Notes under the pieces: generated by a model
Seen by the model: only the letters and a program-made list of their open reading frames with translations
Database searches by the model: none
Told to the model about the DNA's origin: nothing
Assembly: GCA_963830205.1 (NCBI GenBank)
Contig: CAWHLP010000012.1
Span: 1 to 64,000 of the forward strand
Direction of reading: 5' to 3'
DNA from: CAVSRC01 sp963830205
GTDB lineage: Bacteria > Pseudomonadota > Alphaproteobacteria > Rhizobiales > Kaistiaceae
DNA length: 64,000 bases
Position numbers and translations under genes: made by a program
Shown: piece after piece, positions 21,485 to 30,604 of the stretch
Layout of the letters: every line of letters starts with the position of its first letter
Position numbering within the stretch: position 1 is the first letter of the stretch

Positions 21485-23235
21485 GCCGCGCTCCTTTCGC
21501 CCGGGCGGCCGTGCTCGCGGCGCGCTTCCGCCACGATGGCGATGAAGGCATCCTCCATGGTCGGTTCATGCTCGTCCGTCGCCGGCGCCCGCGCGCGGAT
21601 TTCGGCCGGCGTGCCGCGGGCGAGCACCTCGCCGGCGTCGAGGATGACGACGCGGTCGCAATATTCGGCCTCTTCCATGAAATGGGTGGTGACGATGACG
21701 GTGACGCCCTGCTCGGCGAGCGCCGTGATGCGCCGCCAGAACTCGCGCCGGGCGAGCGGGTCGGCGCCGCTGGTCGGCTCGTCGAGGAACAGGATCTCCG
21801 GCTCGTGGATGAGCGCCGCGGCCATCGCCAGGCGCTGCTTGTAGCCGCCCGGCAACTGGGAGGATGGCAGCTTGGCCAGCGGCTCCAGTTCGAACTGCTG
21901 CATGGCCCACTGGATGCGCTCCGCCCGGCGTTTTCCCGCCAGGCCATAGGCGCCGGCAAAGAACTCCAGGTTCTGGGTGACCGAGAGCAGGCCATAGAGC
22001 GAGAACTTCTGCGCCACATAGCCGACGCGCTGGCGGGCCGAGGCGCGCGCTGTCCTCAAGTCGACGCCGGCGACCCGAAGCGTGCCGCTGGAAGCCGGCA
22101 GCAGGCCGCACAGCATGCGGAAGGTGGTGGTCTTGCCGGCGCCGTTCGGCCCGAGCAGGCCGAAGATCTCGCCGGTCTTGACCGCGAAGCTGATGTGGTC
22201 GACGGCGGTGAACTTGCCGAACTGGCGCACCAGGTCGCTGACCTCGACCACGGTCTCGCCGTTGTCGCGCTTGGGGGCCCCGCCGAGCGTCAGCGAGGCG
22301 GCCTTCTTGGCCTCGGTCGCCTGGTGCAGGAGCACCATGAAGCCGTCCTCGAAGCGCGGCTTGACCGGGCTGGCATCGACGCCGGTGAGGGCGCCGCCGT
22401 CCGCCGTGACCAGGCGCACCCGGCCGCCCTGGGGGACCGCGTCGGTGACGTTGACGTCGTCGAGCAGCCGCGCCTGCAACAGGCGCGCCGGCTCGCCCGC
22501 CGGTGGCGTCGCCAGGTAGGCGCGTCCGGCCGCGGCCTCTGTGATGACGCTGGGCGGCCCCTGGGCGAGCACGGCACCCTCATGCAGGACGACGGCGTGT
22601 TTGCAGCGTTCCGCCTCGTCCAGGTAGGAGGTGCTGATCAGCACCGTCAGGCCCTGCGCGTTGACCAGGTGCAGGATGATCTCCCACAGCTCCCGCCGCG
22701 ACAGCGGGTCGACGCCGACCGTCGGTTCGTCGAGCAGCAGCAGGTCGGGCGCGCGCACCAGCGTGCAGGCGAGGCCGAGCTTCTGCTTCATGCCGCCGGA
22801 GAGCCGCCCGGAGAGGCGGTGGGTGAAGGGCCCGAGCGCGGTCATGTCCATGAGCTGCGGATAGATCGTGCGGCGCTCCGCGGCGCTCACTCCGTGCAGG
22901 TCGGCGTAGAGATCGAGGTTCTCCTGGACGGTGAGGTCCTCGTAGAGGCCGAACTTCTGCGGCATGTAGCCGACGCGGTCCTGCACCGATTGCGGATCGC
23001 GGGCGATGTCGATGCCGAGCACGTGGAGGTCGCCGGAATTGGCGGTGAGCAGGCCCGCCATCAGCCGGATGAGCGTGGTCTTGCCGGCGCCGTCGGGTCC
23101 GACCAGCGCCGTCAGGCCGCCGTGCTCGACGGTGAGCGAGACATCGTCGAGGGCGGTCACCACCTCGCCGCTCGAACGCTTGAACAGCTTGCGGATGGCA
23201 CGACCTTCGATGACGGGAACGGCGGCGTTGGTCAC
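21481..23235 (-). CDS. ybhF: ABC exporter ATP-binding protein, two fused ATPase domains (YbhF-like)
   Basis: A 584-residue protein with two complete ABC ATPase domains in one chain. First domain (about 5-230): Walker A GPDGAGKTT, signature LSGGMKQK, Walker B LLLDEP. Second domain (about 330-560): GPNGAGKTT, signature-like LPGGYKQR, ILFLDEP. The second signature has Pro in place of the usual Ser. The linker is about 90 residues. This is the YbhF layout. The GTG start at 23235 overlaps the stop of the membrane-fusion gene (GTGA), and its own stop overlaps the next ATG. Confidence 0.95.
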   Translation of the reverse strand: MTNAAVPVIEGRAIRKLFKRSSGEVVTALDDVSLTVEHGGLTALVGPDGAGKTTLIRLMAGLLTANSGDLHVLGIDIARDPQSVQDRVGYMPQKFGLYEDLTVQENLDLYADLHGVSAAERRTIYPQLMDMTALGPFTHRLSGRLSGGMKQKLGLACTLVRAPDLLLLDEPTVGVDPLSRRELWEIILHLVNAQGLTVLISTSYLDEAERCKHAVVLHEGAVLAQGPPSVITEAAAGRAYLATPPAGEPARLLQARLLDDVNVTDAVPQGGRVRLVTADGGALTGVDASPVKPRFEDGFMVLLHQATEAKKAASLTLGGAPKRDNGETVVEVSDLVRQFGKFTAVDHISFAVKTGEIFGLLGPNGAGKTTTFRMLCGLLPASSGTLRVAGVDLRTARASARQRVGYVAQKFSLYGLLSVTQNLEFFAGAYGLAGKRRAERIQWAMQQFELEPLAKLPSSQLPGGYKQRLAMAAALIHEPEILFLDEPTSGADPLARREFWRRITALAEQGVTVIVTTHFMEEAEYCDRVVILDAGEVLARGTPAEIRARAPATDEHEPTMEDAFIAIVAEARREHGRPGERSAA

Positions 23236-24241
23236 TGTGCCGGCTCGCTGGCTGTCAGGTGGACCGTTGCCGGCATGCCGAGGCGCAGCACGTCTTGCGG
23301 GTCGTCGACCAGGACGCGCACCTCATAGACCAGGCTGGTGCGCAGCTCCGTCGTCTGGATGGCTTTCGGCGTGAACTCCGCCACCGGCGAGATGAAGCCG
23401 ATGTGGCCGGTGAAGGCTGTGGCGTCGCCATCGACCGTCACGGTCGCCGCGGCCCCCGGCGCGACCTTGGTGAGGTCGGGCTCGGAAACGTAGGCGCGCA
23501 CCCATTTCGGATCGACGATGGCGATCGAGAACACCGGCTTGGCGGCCGAGGCGATCTCGCCGGGTTCGAGCAGGCGCGAGCGGATGATGCCGTCGGCAGG
23601 CGCCACCAGGTCGGCGTCCTTGAGCTGCTGGTGGAGCAGCGCCAGTTGCGCCTGGGCTGCCTTGAGCTGGGCCTCGGCGGCGGCGATGTCCTCCTTGCGC
23701 GGCCCGGCCTTGGCCAGGATCAGCGACTGCTGGGCGACTTCGAGTTGCGCGTCGGCGGCATCCTTGGCCGCCTTGGCGGCGTCGATCTGGCTCTGCGTCA
23801 CCACCGAGCCGCCGCCGGTGGTGTCCTTCAGCGTCATCAGGCGCTGGTAACTCAGCTCGGCGTTATGGGCGTTGGCTTGTGCCGCATCGACATTGGCCTG
23901 GGCCTGGGCGATCTCTTCCGGCCGCGTGCCGTTGTGCAGCTTGTCGACCGCCGCCGCCTGGGCCGCGACCTGAGCCTCCGCCTGGGCGACCTGTGGCGCG
24001 ATGCGGCTGGTGTCGAGGCGGGCGAGCACCTCGCCCTGCTTGACCTTGCTGCCCTCGTCGACCAGCACCGCGGCGATCCGCGCGCTGTCGGTGAAGGCGA
24101 GGTCGACCTGGCGCAGGTCGACATTGCCGTAGAGCACCAGCGGGCCGTTGCCGTTGCCGTCATGGTTGAACCACCACCAGCCAAAGCCGCCGCCGGCGAC
24201 GATGAGCAGGATGAGGATCGGGATCGGATCAGGCGCCTCAT
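23232..24241 (-). CDS. ybhG: HlyD-type membrane-fusion protein (YbhG-like), start region altered
   Basis: Periplasmic adaptor linking the inner-membrane exporter to an outer-membrane channel. One N-terminal membrane helix (ILILLIVAGGGFGWWWF), a long Ala/Gln-rich coiled coil (about 95-225), and lipoyl and beta-barrel parts (VVAPADGIIRSRLLEPGEI is typical). The start is odd. The ATG at 24241 overlaps the regulator stop (ATGA) as expected for the operon, but its frame is lost at a tandem GATCC tract (about 24218-24232). Deleting one 5-base copy restores MRRLIPILILLIV and 334 residues. As given, an in-frame ATG exists only at 24266, inside the regulator gene. Confidence 0.87.
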
Positions 24242-24996
24242 GACATGGCTCCCTCGAGAACGGCATCGATGTTGCGGTGGACGACCTGCTTGATGGCGTC
24301 GCGCTCGCGCTCGCCGATGGTGGTCCATTCCATGCGCCTGAGGATCAGTGCCTGGGCCAGCCGGAAGACCAGCACCTGACCGAGCAGGGTGAAGACGGTG
24401 AGGCGGACGTTCTCGTCGATCGGCCTGCCGAGTATGGTGGCGACCATATGTGCCGCCGTCGCGGTGGCGCCGCTCATGAAGCCGTAGATGACCTCGAAGG
24501 CGGCCGTCGGGTACATCTGCTCGCGCACCAGGAAGCGCGCCCAGCGCGTGGCTTCCTCGGTGCCGAGCAGGACGTTGATCATCGTCTCGATCAGGCGGTG
24601 CAGCGTCGCGCGCGCGGCGTCCGGCGTCGCGGTCGACTGGGGCTCGTTGGCGATCGCCAGCGTCGGCCCGATCCTGGCGAGGATGCTCTGCACGACATGC
24701 TCGGCGACGGCGATGTGCAGCGCCTCCTTGCCGCCGAAGTGGTAGACGATGGCCGCCAGGTTGGCGTTGGCCGCCTTGGCGATCTCGCGCGTGCTGGCGC
24801 CCTCGTAGCCGAGCCGGCCGAAGACATCGAGCCCGGCCTCGACGAGCTGCTGGCGGGTCTCGGCACCGCGGTCGCGGCGCGCCCGCCGATAGTGCGGCGA
24901 GCCTGAGCGCGGCGTGTCGTCATCGGCCGCCACAGGCGTTCTGACGGGTCTTGCGTGTTCCATTGTGGTTTCCGGTTTCGATCGGCGATGAGCCAT
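24238..24996 (-). CDS. cecR: TetR-family regulator, CecR type
   Basis: A 252-residue TetR regulator. The helix-turn-helix lies near residues 50-95 (TRQQLVEAGLDVFGRLGYEG, then STREIAKAANANLAAIVYHF). The C-terminal ligand domain is of the CecR/DUF1956 type (WARFLVREQMYPTAAFEVIY). First gene of the exporter operon, as in E. coli cecR-ybhGFSR, so it probably represses the whole unit. Start: a longer frame begins at 25056, but the promoter at 25027-25056 puts the transcript start near 25020. The ATG at 24996 has AGGTGG eight bases upstream; ATG 24963 is an alternative. Confidence 0.92.
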   Translation of the reverse strand: MAHRRSKPETTMEHARPVRTPVAADDDTPRSGSPHYRRARRDRGAETRQQLVEAGLDVFGRLGYEGASTREIAKAANANLAAIVYHFGGKEALHIAVAEHVVQSILARIGPTLAIANEPQSTATPDAARATLHRLIETMINVLLGTEEATRWARFLVREQMYPTAAFEVIYGFMSGATATAAHMVATILGRPIDENVRLTVFTLLGQVLVFRLAQALILRRMEWTTIGERERDAIKQVVHRNIDAVLEGAMS

Positions 24997-25026
24997 GGCG
25001 AAGGCCACCTGCTGACGCTGATATAG

Positions 25027-25070
25027 TTCATACGATCGACTGAATGAATATGTCAATCGTTCGAATGATT
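25027..25070 (-). promoter_or_regulatory. cecR-exporter promoter with two operator-like palindromes
   Basis: On the minus strand, TTGACA (25056-25051), an 18-base spacer and TATGAA (25032-25027) form a good sigma-70-type promoter. The 16-base palindrome AATCGTTCGAATGATT (25055-25070; two mismatched positions) abuts the -35. A second imperfect palindrome centred on CGA/TCG spans 25027-25048 over the -10 and spacer. Both are likely binding sites of the TetR-family regulator, giving autorepression; this is inferred from position and symmetry. Confidence 0.7.
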
Positions 25071-25212
25071 AAATATCTGTAACTGCGTCCGAACGGCCGC
25101 GCCCGGCCGTCGGCGGGGCGTCCGGCAAAGGGAGTGCGTGCAATCGGGAAGGGGAACCGGCCCTGTTGCAGGCGGGGTGCGGCTGGCAGGGCGGGCCGGC
25201 GCCCCGGGGCGT

Positions 25213-26943
25213 TCAGCCGATGCCGGCCTCGGCCAGCTCCTCGCGTCGCTTGGGGCGCATGGGGAGCAGGAAGGTGATGAGCGAGACCGCGAACAGCGCC
25301 CCGATCTGCCAGACGAGCGTCTGCTTCATGGCGGCGGAGAAATCGCGCTGGCGCGCATCGTCGGCATATTGGGCGGTGATGGCGCCGACCTGTGCCGCCA
25401 GCGTCGGATAGGAGGCGGCGAAGCTCGCCTGCGCCTTGTCCGCCGCGGCGCAGCTCTCGGGCACCTCGGAAAAGTCCTTGGCATTGGCGCGGTCGTGGAA
25501 GCAGGTCTCGAACGATGCCACCACCTGGCTGACGGAGGCCTCGGGCAGGCCGGCTGAGCGAAGCGCGGCGGAGAGGTCGCCGCGCACGCTGTCGACGCTC
25601 ACCGTCGCCTGGCTGCCGAGGAGACCGAAGAAGACGACCCCGACCGCGGCGATGCCGACGGCGCCGCCGACCTGGCCGACCGCGTTGATGACGCCGGAGG
25701 CCGAGCCGGCATCGGCCACCGGCACCTGCGCCAGGATGAAGGGGTAGATGGGGGCGACCACGCAGCCCATGCCGACGCCGATGACGAACAGCACCGGCAC
25801 CACCGCCCACGGCGACAGGGCGCCGCCGTAGACGGCGATCTCGGCCATGAACAGGCCGAAGCCGACGGCCATGATCAGCGGCCCGGCGGTCAGCGTGTTG
25901 CGGCCGAAGCGCGGCACCAGGACGCCCTGGGCGATGGCAACGGTGACGCCGATGCCGAGCGAGAAGGGGATGCTGGTGAGGCCGGCGGTGAGCACGTCGT
26001 AGCCGATGCCGATCTGCAGGAAGAGGGTCAGCACCAGGAAGAAGGAGGCGACCACCGCGTAGAAGGCGAGCGAGATGGTGATGCCGCCGACGAAGGAGCG
26101 CACGCGGAAGAGATGCGGCACCATCAGCGGCGAGCCGTCGCGTTTGTCCTTCCACACCTGGCTGACGCCGAACAGGGCGAAGACGGCGAGCGATGCCGCC
26201 ATCGACACGAACGCCCATTGCGGCCAGTCGAGCTGGCGTCCCTCGATCAGCGGGAACATCAGCATGAGCATGGCGATGAGGATCAACCCGACGCCGATCG
26301 TATCGACATGGAGCGGATGCGGCGACTTGCGGTCCGGCAGGAAAGCGAGGCCGAGGCCGATCGCGACGACCGCGAAGGGCAGGTTGATGAGGAAGATGGT
26401 GCGCCAGCCGAAGCCATAGGGGTTTCCGGTGATGAGCAGCGCGCCGATGATGGGGCCGGAGACCGTGGCGACGCCGGCGACCGCCCCGTAGAGCGCCGAC
26501 ACGCGCTGGCGCTCCTCGAAGGTCGGGTACATTACCTGCATGAGGGCCATGGTCTGCGGCACCATGAGCGCCGCCGACAGGCCCTGCGCGAGCCGCGCCG
26601 CGACCAGCATCTCGCTCGACACGGCGAAGCCGCACAGCGCCGAGGTGAGGGCGAAGCCGCTCATGCCGATGAGCAGCACCCGGCGGTAGCCGAAGATGTC
26701 GCCGAGCCGCCCGCCGGTGATGAGGAAGAGGGCGAAGGTGAGCTGATAGCCGGCGACGATCCACTGGATGGCGGCATAGCTGGCGCCGAGCTCGCGCTGG
26801 ATGGAGGGGATGCCGATGTTGACGATGGTCGAATCGAGCAGGTCCATGCCGAAGGCGAGCAGGATCACCCACAGCGCGATCGACCGCCGGCGCGGGTCCA
26901 TGCCGACGGGCGCGGCGGCAGTGGCACTGGCAGTTTCGGACAT
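25213..26943 (-). CDS. DHA2-family MFS multidrug exporter
   Basis: A 576-residue 14-helix major facilitator of the EmrB/QacA type. Motif C-like sequence (GVATVSGPIIGALL) marks drug:H+ antiport, and the opening LLDSTIVNIGIPSIQRELGA is typical of the family, as is the motif A region GRLGDIFGYRR. An extra periplasmic-type loop with two cysteines (about 480-530; FETCFHDRANAKDF and PESCAAAD) precedes the last helix, longer than in E. coli EmrB. It follows the cecR promoter region on the same strand but converges with nothing. Substrate unknown. Confidence 0.93.
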   Translation of the reverse strand: MSETASATAAAPVGMDPRRRSIALWVILLAFGMDLLDSTIVNIGIPSIQRELGASYAAIQWIVAGYQLTFALFLITGGRLGDIFGYRRVLLIGMSGFALTSALCGFAVSSEMLVAARLAQGLSAALMVPQTMALMQVMYPTFEERQRVSALYGAVAGVATVSGPIIGALLITGNPYGFGWRTIFLINLPFAVVAIGLGLAFLPDRKSPHPLHVDTIGVGLILIAMLMLMFPLIEGRQLDWPQWAFVSMAASLAVFALFGVSQVWKDKRDGSPLMVPHLFRVRSFVGGITISLAFYAVVASFFLVLTLFLQIGIGYDVLTAGLTSIPFSLGIGVTVAIAQGVLVPRFGRNTLTAGPLIMAVGFGLFMAEIAVYGGALSPWAVVPVLFVIGVGMGCVVAPIYPFILAQVPVADAGSASGVINAVGQVGGAVGIAAVGVVFFGLLGSQATVSVDSVRGDLSAALRSAGLPEASVSQVVASFETCFHDRANAKDFSEVPESCAAADKAQASFAASYPTLAAQVGAITAQYADDARQRDFSAAMKQTLVWQIGALFAVSLITFLLPMRPKRREELAEAGIG

Positions 26944-27024
26944 GGCAGCCCTCGGAGCGGCCCGACGATCGGCCAGGCGACTTCTACATCCGCTCGCGCC
27001 GGACCGGAACCCGTCCGCTGCGCC

Positions 27025-28457
27025 TCACAGCCAGTCGCGCAGCTTGTACCAGGTCATGGCGGCGACCAGCGCCGGGAAGCGCAAGAGCGGCCCGCCAGGA
27101 AAGGCGGTGACGGGCAGGGCGGCGAAGCTGTCGAGCCTGCCGGGATTGCCGGCAATCGCCTCGGCGATCGCCTTGCCGGCGAAGGGCGCGATGGCGACGC
27201 CCTGGCCGGAATAGCCGGCGGCGGCATAGACCCCCGGCCGCACGCGACGGATATAGGGCAGGCGCTCCAGCGTGATCGCCAGCGTGCCGCCCCAGGCATG
27301 GGCGATCGGCACCTCGGCGAGCGCAGGATAGACGCGCGCCAGATGGTCGCGCACCAGAGGGGCGACGTCGCTGCGGCTGTGGTTGCCGTAGGTCTCGCCG
27401 CCGCCGAAGACCAGGCGGCCGTCGGCGCTCGGCCGGAAGTAGTAGACCACGAAGCGCGTATCGGAGACCGCCTCGCCGCCGGCGATGAGGCCGCCCGGCG
27501 CCCCGGCGCCCATCGGCTCGGTGGCGACGATGTAGTTGTCGATGGGCATCACCCGCGCCTCGACCTCCTTGTCCACGCCGGCGAGGTAGCCGTTGCCGGC
27601 GAGGATGACGATGCCGGCGGAGAGCGTCGCGGCTCCCTTTCCCTCCCCTGAAAGGGGAGGGTTGCCCGGCGAAGCTTTGGCGAAGCCGGGCCGGGAGGGG
27701 TCGCCATCGTCCTGGCGAACGACCCCCACCCGGTTGGCTTCGCCAACCGACCTCCCCCTTTCAGAGGGAGCGGATGTGGCTTGGCACGCGACCTTGAACC
27801 CCGTCGTCGCGTTACCCGTCACGTCGACCGCCCGCGTGCCCTCGAAGAGGCGGGCGCCAGCCTTCTGCTGCGGCGCGCGCCAGACCTTGCGCGAATTTCA
27901 GCGGGTCGAGATGGCCGGCGCGCGCGTCGCGCCGCCCGCCGAAATAGACGTCGGTGTTGATCGCGGTCGAAAGCGCCGCGCGGTCGAGCCAGGTGACGGC
28001 GTCATAGCCATAGGCGTGCTTGAGCTTGTCCACATAGGCGATCTCGCCGGCGGTGAGCCGCTGCTTGTGTACCGTTTCGATGAGGCCCGCACGCCAGTCG
28101 CAGGCGATGGCGTGCTTGGCGATGAGGCCGAGCGTCGTGGCCTTGGCCTCTTCCGCCAGCGTCCACAGGCGCTTGGCCGTATCCATGCCGAGATGCTCTT
28201 CCAGCCAGTCCTGGTCGCGGCGCTGGCCGGTGTGGAGCTGGCCGCCATTGCGCCCCGACGCGCCCCAGCCGACGCGTCTTGCCTCGACCAGCGCCACGTC
28301 GATGCCGGCCTCCGCCAGATGCAGCGCCGCCGACAGGCCGGTGAAGCCGCCGCCGATGACGGCGACGTCGGCATGCACGGACTCGCTCAACGACGGGAAG
28401 GCGAGCCCGGCATCCGCCGTGGCGGCATAGAGGGATGGGGCGTGGGCGGTGCGTCAC
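27025..28457 (-). pseudogene. puuB: FAD-dependent oxidoreductase (gamma-glutamylputrescine oxidase-like), two frameshifts and an in-frame repeat insertion
   Basis: DadA/PuuB-type amine oxidase. FAD-binding motif VAVIGGGFTGLSAALHLAEA near residue 33, WGASGRNGGQ, then GRLVFGGGE and AAGYSGQGVAIAPFAGK. The GTG at 28457 overlaps the cupin stop (GTGA). Surplus bases near 28445 and 27861 break the frame twice. Without them the protein is 476 residues, of which about 48 are encoded by a palindromic repeat (27631-27775) inserted without breaking the frame between FKVACQAT and TLSAGIVILAGNGY. The remaining ~428 residues match PuuB length. Its place beside puuA-like and pot genes supports putrescine use. 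Confidence 0.83.
27631..27775. repeat. Palindromic repeat element inserted inside the puuB-like gene
   Basis: About 145 bases with nested inverted repeats: CCCTCCCCTGAAAGGGGAGGG (split about 27641-27661) at one end, GGTTGGC/GCCAACC at about 27732-27748, and CTCCCCCTTTCAGAGGGAG at the other end. GAAGC/GCTTC-rich hairpins lie between. This design is typical of intergenic repeats in Hyphomicrobiales. Here the element lies within a coding frame and contains no stop in that frame. Confidence 0.8.
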
Positions 28458-28930
28458 CCGCTCCGCCGCTCCTGCTTGGGATAGGGCGTGCCGTCGCGGT
28501 GGACATAATCGCCCTCCGGCGTCGTCTTCATGTCGATGTCGGAATAGAAGGCGCAGTCGTCGTCGAAGCGCGAGCCGATCTCCATGAGGACGACGTCCTT
28601 GTCCGAGCGATTCTGGAAGCTGTGGCCGTTCGTGTCGCCAGCCTTGAAGCCGGCGGCATCGCCAGCGCCGAGGATTTCCTCGCCCGCGTCGGTGACCAGC
28701 GTCACCTCGCCGGAGACCACGTAGATGAGTTCGTCTTCCTTGTCGTGCCAGTGGCGCTGGCTCGACCAGGCGCCGGGCGGCAGCGTGCAGAGATTCACGC
28801 CGAACTGGGAAAGGCCGGCGGCGTCGCCGAGGCGGATGCGCCGGCGGGCGCGGCAGGGCGCGTCGAAGGGCGGTGGATAGAGCGTGCCGGCACTGACCGG
28901 CGCTTGTGCCAAGTCGATCTTCTTGGGCAT
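28454..28930 (-). CDS. Cupin domain protein of the putrescine cluster
   Basis: A 158-residue protein with one cupin barrel. Metal-binding motif 1 lies in HWHDKEDELIYVVSGEVTLV and motif 2 around GFKAGDTNGHSFQNRS. Single-cupin proteins of this kind are common beside polyamine and amino-acid catabolic genes, but no reaction is assigned. It lies between the puuA-like and puuB-like genes on the same strand. Its stop overlaps the GTG of the oxidase gene. The gap to the puuA-like gene is 10 bases, so the three form one operon. Confidence 0.85.
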   Translation of the reverse strand: MPKKIDLAQAPVSAGTLYPPPFDAPCRARRRIRLGDAAGLSQFGVNLCTLPPGAWSSQRHWHDKEDELIYVVSGEVTLVTDAGEEILGAGDAAGFKAGDTNGHSFQNRSDKDVVLMEIGSRFDDDCAFYSDIDMKTTPEGDYVHRDGTPYPKQERRSG

Positions 28931-28940
28931 CGCGGCCTCT

Positions 28941-30338
28941 CTACACGTTGAGCAGCAGGTATTCCCGCTCCCACGGGCTGATCACCTGCATGAAGGTCTC
29001 GAACTCGGCCTGCTTGATGGCGCGGTAGGTGTTGACGAAGCGCTCGCCGAAGATCTCGACCAGTTCCTCGCATTCCTGGAACAGCGCCACCGCCTCGAGC
29101 AGGCCGCGCGGCAGCGCGATGTCCGACGCGTTGGCCGAACCGGCGACCGGTTCGGAGACCATCAGCCCCTCGGTCATGCCGAGATAGCCGCAGGCGAGCG
29201 ATGCCGCAATGGCGAGATAGGGGTTGGCGTCGGAGGACGGGATGCGGTTCTCGATGCGCCGTCCCGCCGGCGTGGAATGGGGCACGCGCAGGCCGACCGT
29301 GCGGTTGTCGTAGCCCCACATCGTGTTGACCGGCGCCGAGCCGGAGCGGATCAGCCGCCGGTAGGAATTGACATAGGGCGCCATGATGCAGGTCACCGCC
29401 GGCAGGTATTTCTGCGAGCCGCCGATGAAGGCGAAGAACTCCGGCGTCGGGTCGCCGGCCGTGTCGGAGAAGATATTGGCGCCGGTCTCCATGTCGTTGA
29501 CCGACTGGTGGATGTGCATGGCCGAGCCCGGCTCGCGGCTCATCGGCTTGGCCATGAAGGTGGCGTACATGTCGTGGCGCAGCGCCGCCTCGCGGATGGT
29601 GCGCTTGAACTGGAACACCTGGTCGGCCAGCACCAGCGGGTCGCCGTGGCGCAGGTTGATCTCCATCTGCGCCGCGCCTTCCTCGTGGATCAGCGTGTCG
29701 ATCTCCAGTTCCTGCTGCTCGGAGAAATCGTAGATGTCGTCGAACAGGTCGTCGAACTCGTTGACCGCGGCGATCGAGTAGGACTGCCGCGCCGTTTCCG
29801 GCCGCCCCGAACGGCCGGTCGGCGGCTCCAGCGGATAGTCCGGGTCCTTGTTCGGCTTGACCAGGTAGAACTCGATCTCCGGCGCCACCACCGGCACCCA
29901 GCCGCGGTTGCGGTAGAGTTCGATCACCCGGCGCAGCACCTGGCGCGGCGCGATCTCCACCGGCCGCCCGTCGGCATGATAGGCGTCATGGATGACCTGC
30001 GCCGTCGGATCGGTCTCCCACGGCACCACCGACAGGGTGGAGAAATCCGGTTCCAGGTGGATGTCCTGGTCGGCGCTATCGTTCTGGAAGGTTTCGTCGT
30101 CGTGCGGCCAGTCGCCGGCAATCGTCTGGGTGAAGATCGACACCGGCATCGCCATGGTCGGCCCGGCGAGGAACTTCTGCACCGGCATCATCTTGCCGCG
30201 TGCCACCCCGGCCTGGTCGGGGACGATGCACTCGATGTCTTCGATGTCGCGGGCGGCGATCCACGCCTGCGCATCCGCCAGCGATGCGACGCCCCGGGTC
30301 CGGTCGGAGACGGCGGGGGACTTCTTCTTGCGTGCCAC
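28941..30338 (-). CDS. puuA: Glutamine synthetase-family ligase (gamma-glutamylputrescine synthetase-like)
   Basis: A 465-residue member of the glutamine synthetase family. Metal-binding EIEFYLVKPN and EGAAQMEINLRHGDP, ATP/ammonia site AMHIHQSV, and SSDANPYLAIAASLACG are all present. The length, the acidic N-terminus and the position beside a PuuB-like oxidase and a PotFGHI transporter point to glutamylation of putrescine (PuuA) and not to nitrogen assimilation. The substrate assignment is inferred from context. First gene of the minus-strand operon and divergent from potF across 266 bases. Confidence 0.87.
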   Translation of the reverse strand: MARKKKSPAVSDRTRGVASLADAQAWIAARDIEDIECIVPDQAGVARGKMMPVQKFLAGPTMAMPVSIFTQTIAGDWPHDDETFQNDSADQDIHLEPDFSTLSVVPWETDPTAQVIHDAYHADGRPVEIAPRQVLRRVIELYRNRGWVPVVAPEIEFYLVKPNKDPDYPLEPPTGRSGRPETARQSYSIAAVNEFDDLFDDIYDFSEQQELEIDTLIHEEGAAQMEINLRHGDPLVLADQVFQFKRTIREAALRHDMYATFMAKPMSREPGSAMHIHQSVNDMETGANIFSDTAGDPTPEFFAFIGGSQKYLPAVTCIMAPYVNSYRRLIRSGSAPVNTMWGYDNRTVGLRVPHSTPAGRRIENRIPSSDANPYLAIAASLACGYLGMTEGLMVSEPVAGSANASDIALPRGLLEAVALFQECEELVEIFGERFVNTYRAIKQAEFETFMQVISPWEREYLLLNV

Positions 30339-30604
30339 GGTTCACCTGTTTTGTCGCCAAAGCCCCGGCATTCCGGCAGACCCGGGCCGGTCATGGCGAA
30401 AGGAAAGGGCGCAGTCCGGCGATCTTGCGCGGAATTGGCAATATCGGCAACCGGATGGCGGCCGGCCCATTTCTAGCATGGGAAGTCCACGATCCTGTTG
30501 TCGCCGTTGGCGATCAACCTTAACGTGGGACCCGGTTCGGCCGGAACTGGCGCTTCTGTAGCGCCTTGGGCGGTCTCGGCCGAGGTCGTGGGAAGGAGAC
30601 CAAT

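Noticed and set aside
23232..24266. Start of the membrane-fusion gene at 24266
   Set aside because: It would give an odd N-terminus and overlap the regulator by 29 bases. The ATGA overlap at 24241 plus a 5-base repeat error explains the sequence better.
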